Assembly: GCF_958295425.1 (NCBI RefSeq)
Contig: NC_081145.1
Coordinates: forward strand, 21,498,465-21,562,464
DNA: 64,000 nucleotides
Source of the DNA: Solea solea
Lineage: Eukaryota > Chordata > Actinopteri > Pleuronectiformes > Soleidae
Reading direction: 5' to 3'
The notes beneath the pieces were generated by a model. The model did not search any database. It had not been told where the DNA came from and was given only the letters and a program-made list of their open reading frames with translations. Shown piece by piece: positions 63,201 through 64,000 of this stretch. The position numbers and the translations under genes are program-made. Within the stretch, counting starts at the first letter, position 1. The number at the start of each line of letters is the position of its first letter.

Positions 63201-63905
63201 GGTCGTCCACTATGATCTCTCTCTGAAGGCCTGCAGAAGACAAGACAACGCTATAAAACTAATCCGCAATCATCTACCCACAAAAACGTCTTAAACATGT
63301 TCACGCAGCCCTGACAGTGTGACTTCTTCTGACCCATACGTCACTATTTTTCCAGCTTTAAAAAAACAAAAAAACATTGTCAATTACACTTTCGATTTAC
63401 TTTATAGCAAGTTTGAGTCAAGATCTAAGCGAAAAGACGCCGTGGTTTGTCGACAAGGTGCAGGCATTCCTGCGTGACATTCTCACTCAAAATGGGGAAG
63501 GTCTATTAGGAGGTTGTCAATGTCACAGCAGTTTCACGCAGCTATGCTATGACAACCCCGCCCACATGGCGAGGTACTATGAAGTATTGAAAACGACCTG
63601 ATACCTATACGTGTAGGGCTAGAACAGTATAATGGAAAACCATCATTATTAATTCATGTCATTCTAACACAGCAGATGAAGGAGGTATGTGTGGAGGTCA
63701 ATAATCTGATGTGTCCTAACCTTGCATGTTGGTGCTTTCGATCATGCATGTGTCCAAGTCCGTCCAGTAGAGTCGATGATCTACATAGTCAATGGTCAGC
63801 CCATTGGCCCGTCCCACCTTATCCACCAGGGTCGTGATGGTGCTGCCGTCCATATATGCTCTGGCTATACGAGGTCGGCCACCCCACTCTGTCCAGTACA
63901 TGTAG
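55904..63905 (-). CDS. lrp5: LRP5, 3' 14 exons, partial at the 5' end
   Basis: Single-pass Wnt co-receptor at the plasma membrane: with Frizzled it binds Wnt, and its tail recruits Axin to stabilise beta-catenin. Coding exons: 63905-63721, 63230-63082, 62889-62712, 61486-61290, 60416-60208, 60118-59928, 59353-59144, 59057-58932, 58749-58513, 57818-57708, 57609-57370, 57247-57105, 57028-56931, 56228-55904. All junctions are GT-AG and in phase, giving the last 865 residues (human LRP5 is 1615). Domains in order: end of beta-propeller 3 (YWTE, YWTD, YWTD), EGF 3 (about 130-170), propeller 4 (about 172-440; YWLD, YWTC, FWVD, YWID), EGF 4, three LDLa repeats, a transmembrane helix and a cytoplasmic tail with five PPPSPxS-type motifs. 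[10 protein letters not shown] near the end and the [11 protein letters not shown] stretch fit LRP5 better than LRP6. Upstream exons lie outside the window. Confidence 0.97.
57370..57609 (-). other. lrp5 transmembrane exon
   Basis: Encodes a hydrophobic helix (about residues 615-637 of the 865-residue fragment; [19 protein letters not shown]), then the basic stop-transfer [11 protein letters not shown] and the conserved HVPLNFIAP juxtamembrane block. Confidence 0.93.
57708..58749 (-). other. lrp5 exons for the three LDLa repeats
   Basis: Exon 58749-58513 encodes two LDL-receptor class A modules and exon 57818-57708 the third. Each has six cysteines and the calcium-binding acidic end ([24 protein letters not shown]). 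The 237-nt and 111-nt exon sizes are as expected for vertebrate LRP5/6. The intron between the two exons (57819-58512) has nothing recognisable. Confidence 0.93.
61220..61242. repeat. Short (GT)n and purine-rich stretch, lrp5 intron
   Basis: Small simple repeat within the 60417-61289 intron; the intron otherwise shows nothing recognisable. Confidence 0.5.
63245..63660. mobile_element. Probable MITE fragment in lrp5 intron
   Basis: Contains CTATGACAACCCCGCCCACA followed by GAAAACGACCTGATACC and GTATAATGGAAAACC, the last being the type of end seen in fish non-autonomous DNA transposons. A 74-codon plus-strand frame (63377-63601) lies inside it and is not a host exon. The left boundary is uncertain. 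Confidence 0.35.
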
Positions 63906-64000
63906 CTGCGGAGACAAAACCACTGTTTCAGCAGATGTGACATGTTCCCGGGCCAAAGAGATATGGCATTCTTGGATAAATCTGTTTTCTCATATGATAT

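Noticed and set aside
63377..63601. A possible extra lrp5 exon
   Set aside because: It is on the plus strand, has no LRP similarity, and lies in a MITE-like stretch. Exons on either side join in phase without it.

Overview
This is a piece of a teleost fish nuclear chromosome. The evidence is vertebrate spliced genes with GT-AG introns, proteins that match vertebrate cyclin D1 and LRP5 across their length, abundant CA/GT microsatellites, and many fish-type interspersed repeats (Tc1-like, hAT-like MITEs, tRNA-derived SINE sequence, non-LTR relics). The species cannot be told from the sequence.

Layout. 1-9999 is one uninterrupted AT-rich tandem array with a 37/38-bp monomer and clear higher-order structure; it runs off the left edge. 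10319-16000 (minus) is a complete seven-exon short-chain dehydrogenase/reductase gene of the C-factor/sniffer type, with a TATA box about 95 bp upstream of the ATG. 19058-22963 (minus) is a complete five-exon ccnd1 (cyclin D1). About 23.0-55.9 kb has no protein gene that I can support. It holds one tRNA-Pro(TGG) gene and a rich set of mobile elements: three copies of a hAT-like MITE that carries a tRNA-SINE core (one split by a nested TTAA-target element), a head-to-head inverted pair of an unclassified 0.4-kb repeat, a deleted Tc1-like element with both ends, and MITEs with TIRs. 55904-63905 (minus) is the 3' part of lrp5: 14 exons encoding the last 865 residues. The 5' exons lie beyond the right edge.

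How it fits together. All three genes are transcribed right to left, in the order lrp5 > ccnd1 > SDR. LRP5 is a Wnt co-receptor and cyclin D1 is a classic Wnt/growth-factor output; both lie on human 11q13, so the pairing is probably ancestral linkage rather than a new cluster. The roughly 33 kb between the ccnd1 promoter and the lrp5 stop codon is the natural place for ccnd1 regulatory DNA, though much of it is repeat-derived. I found no new enzyme or defence system. The unusual material is structural: the higher-order satellite array, the composite MITE/SINE with its dated nested insertion, and the long inverted repeat.
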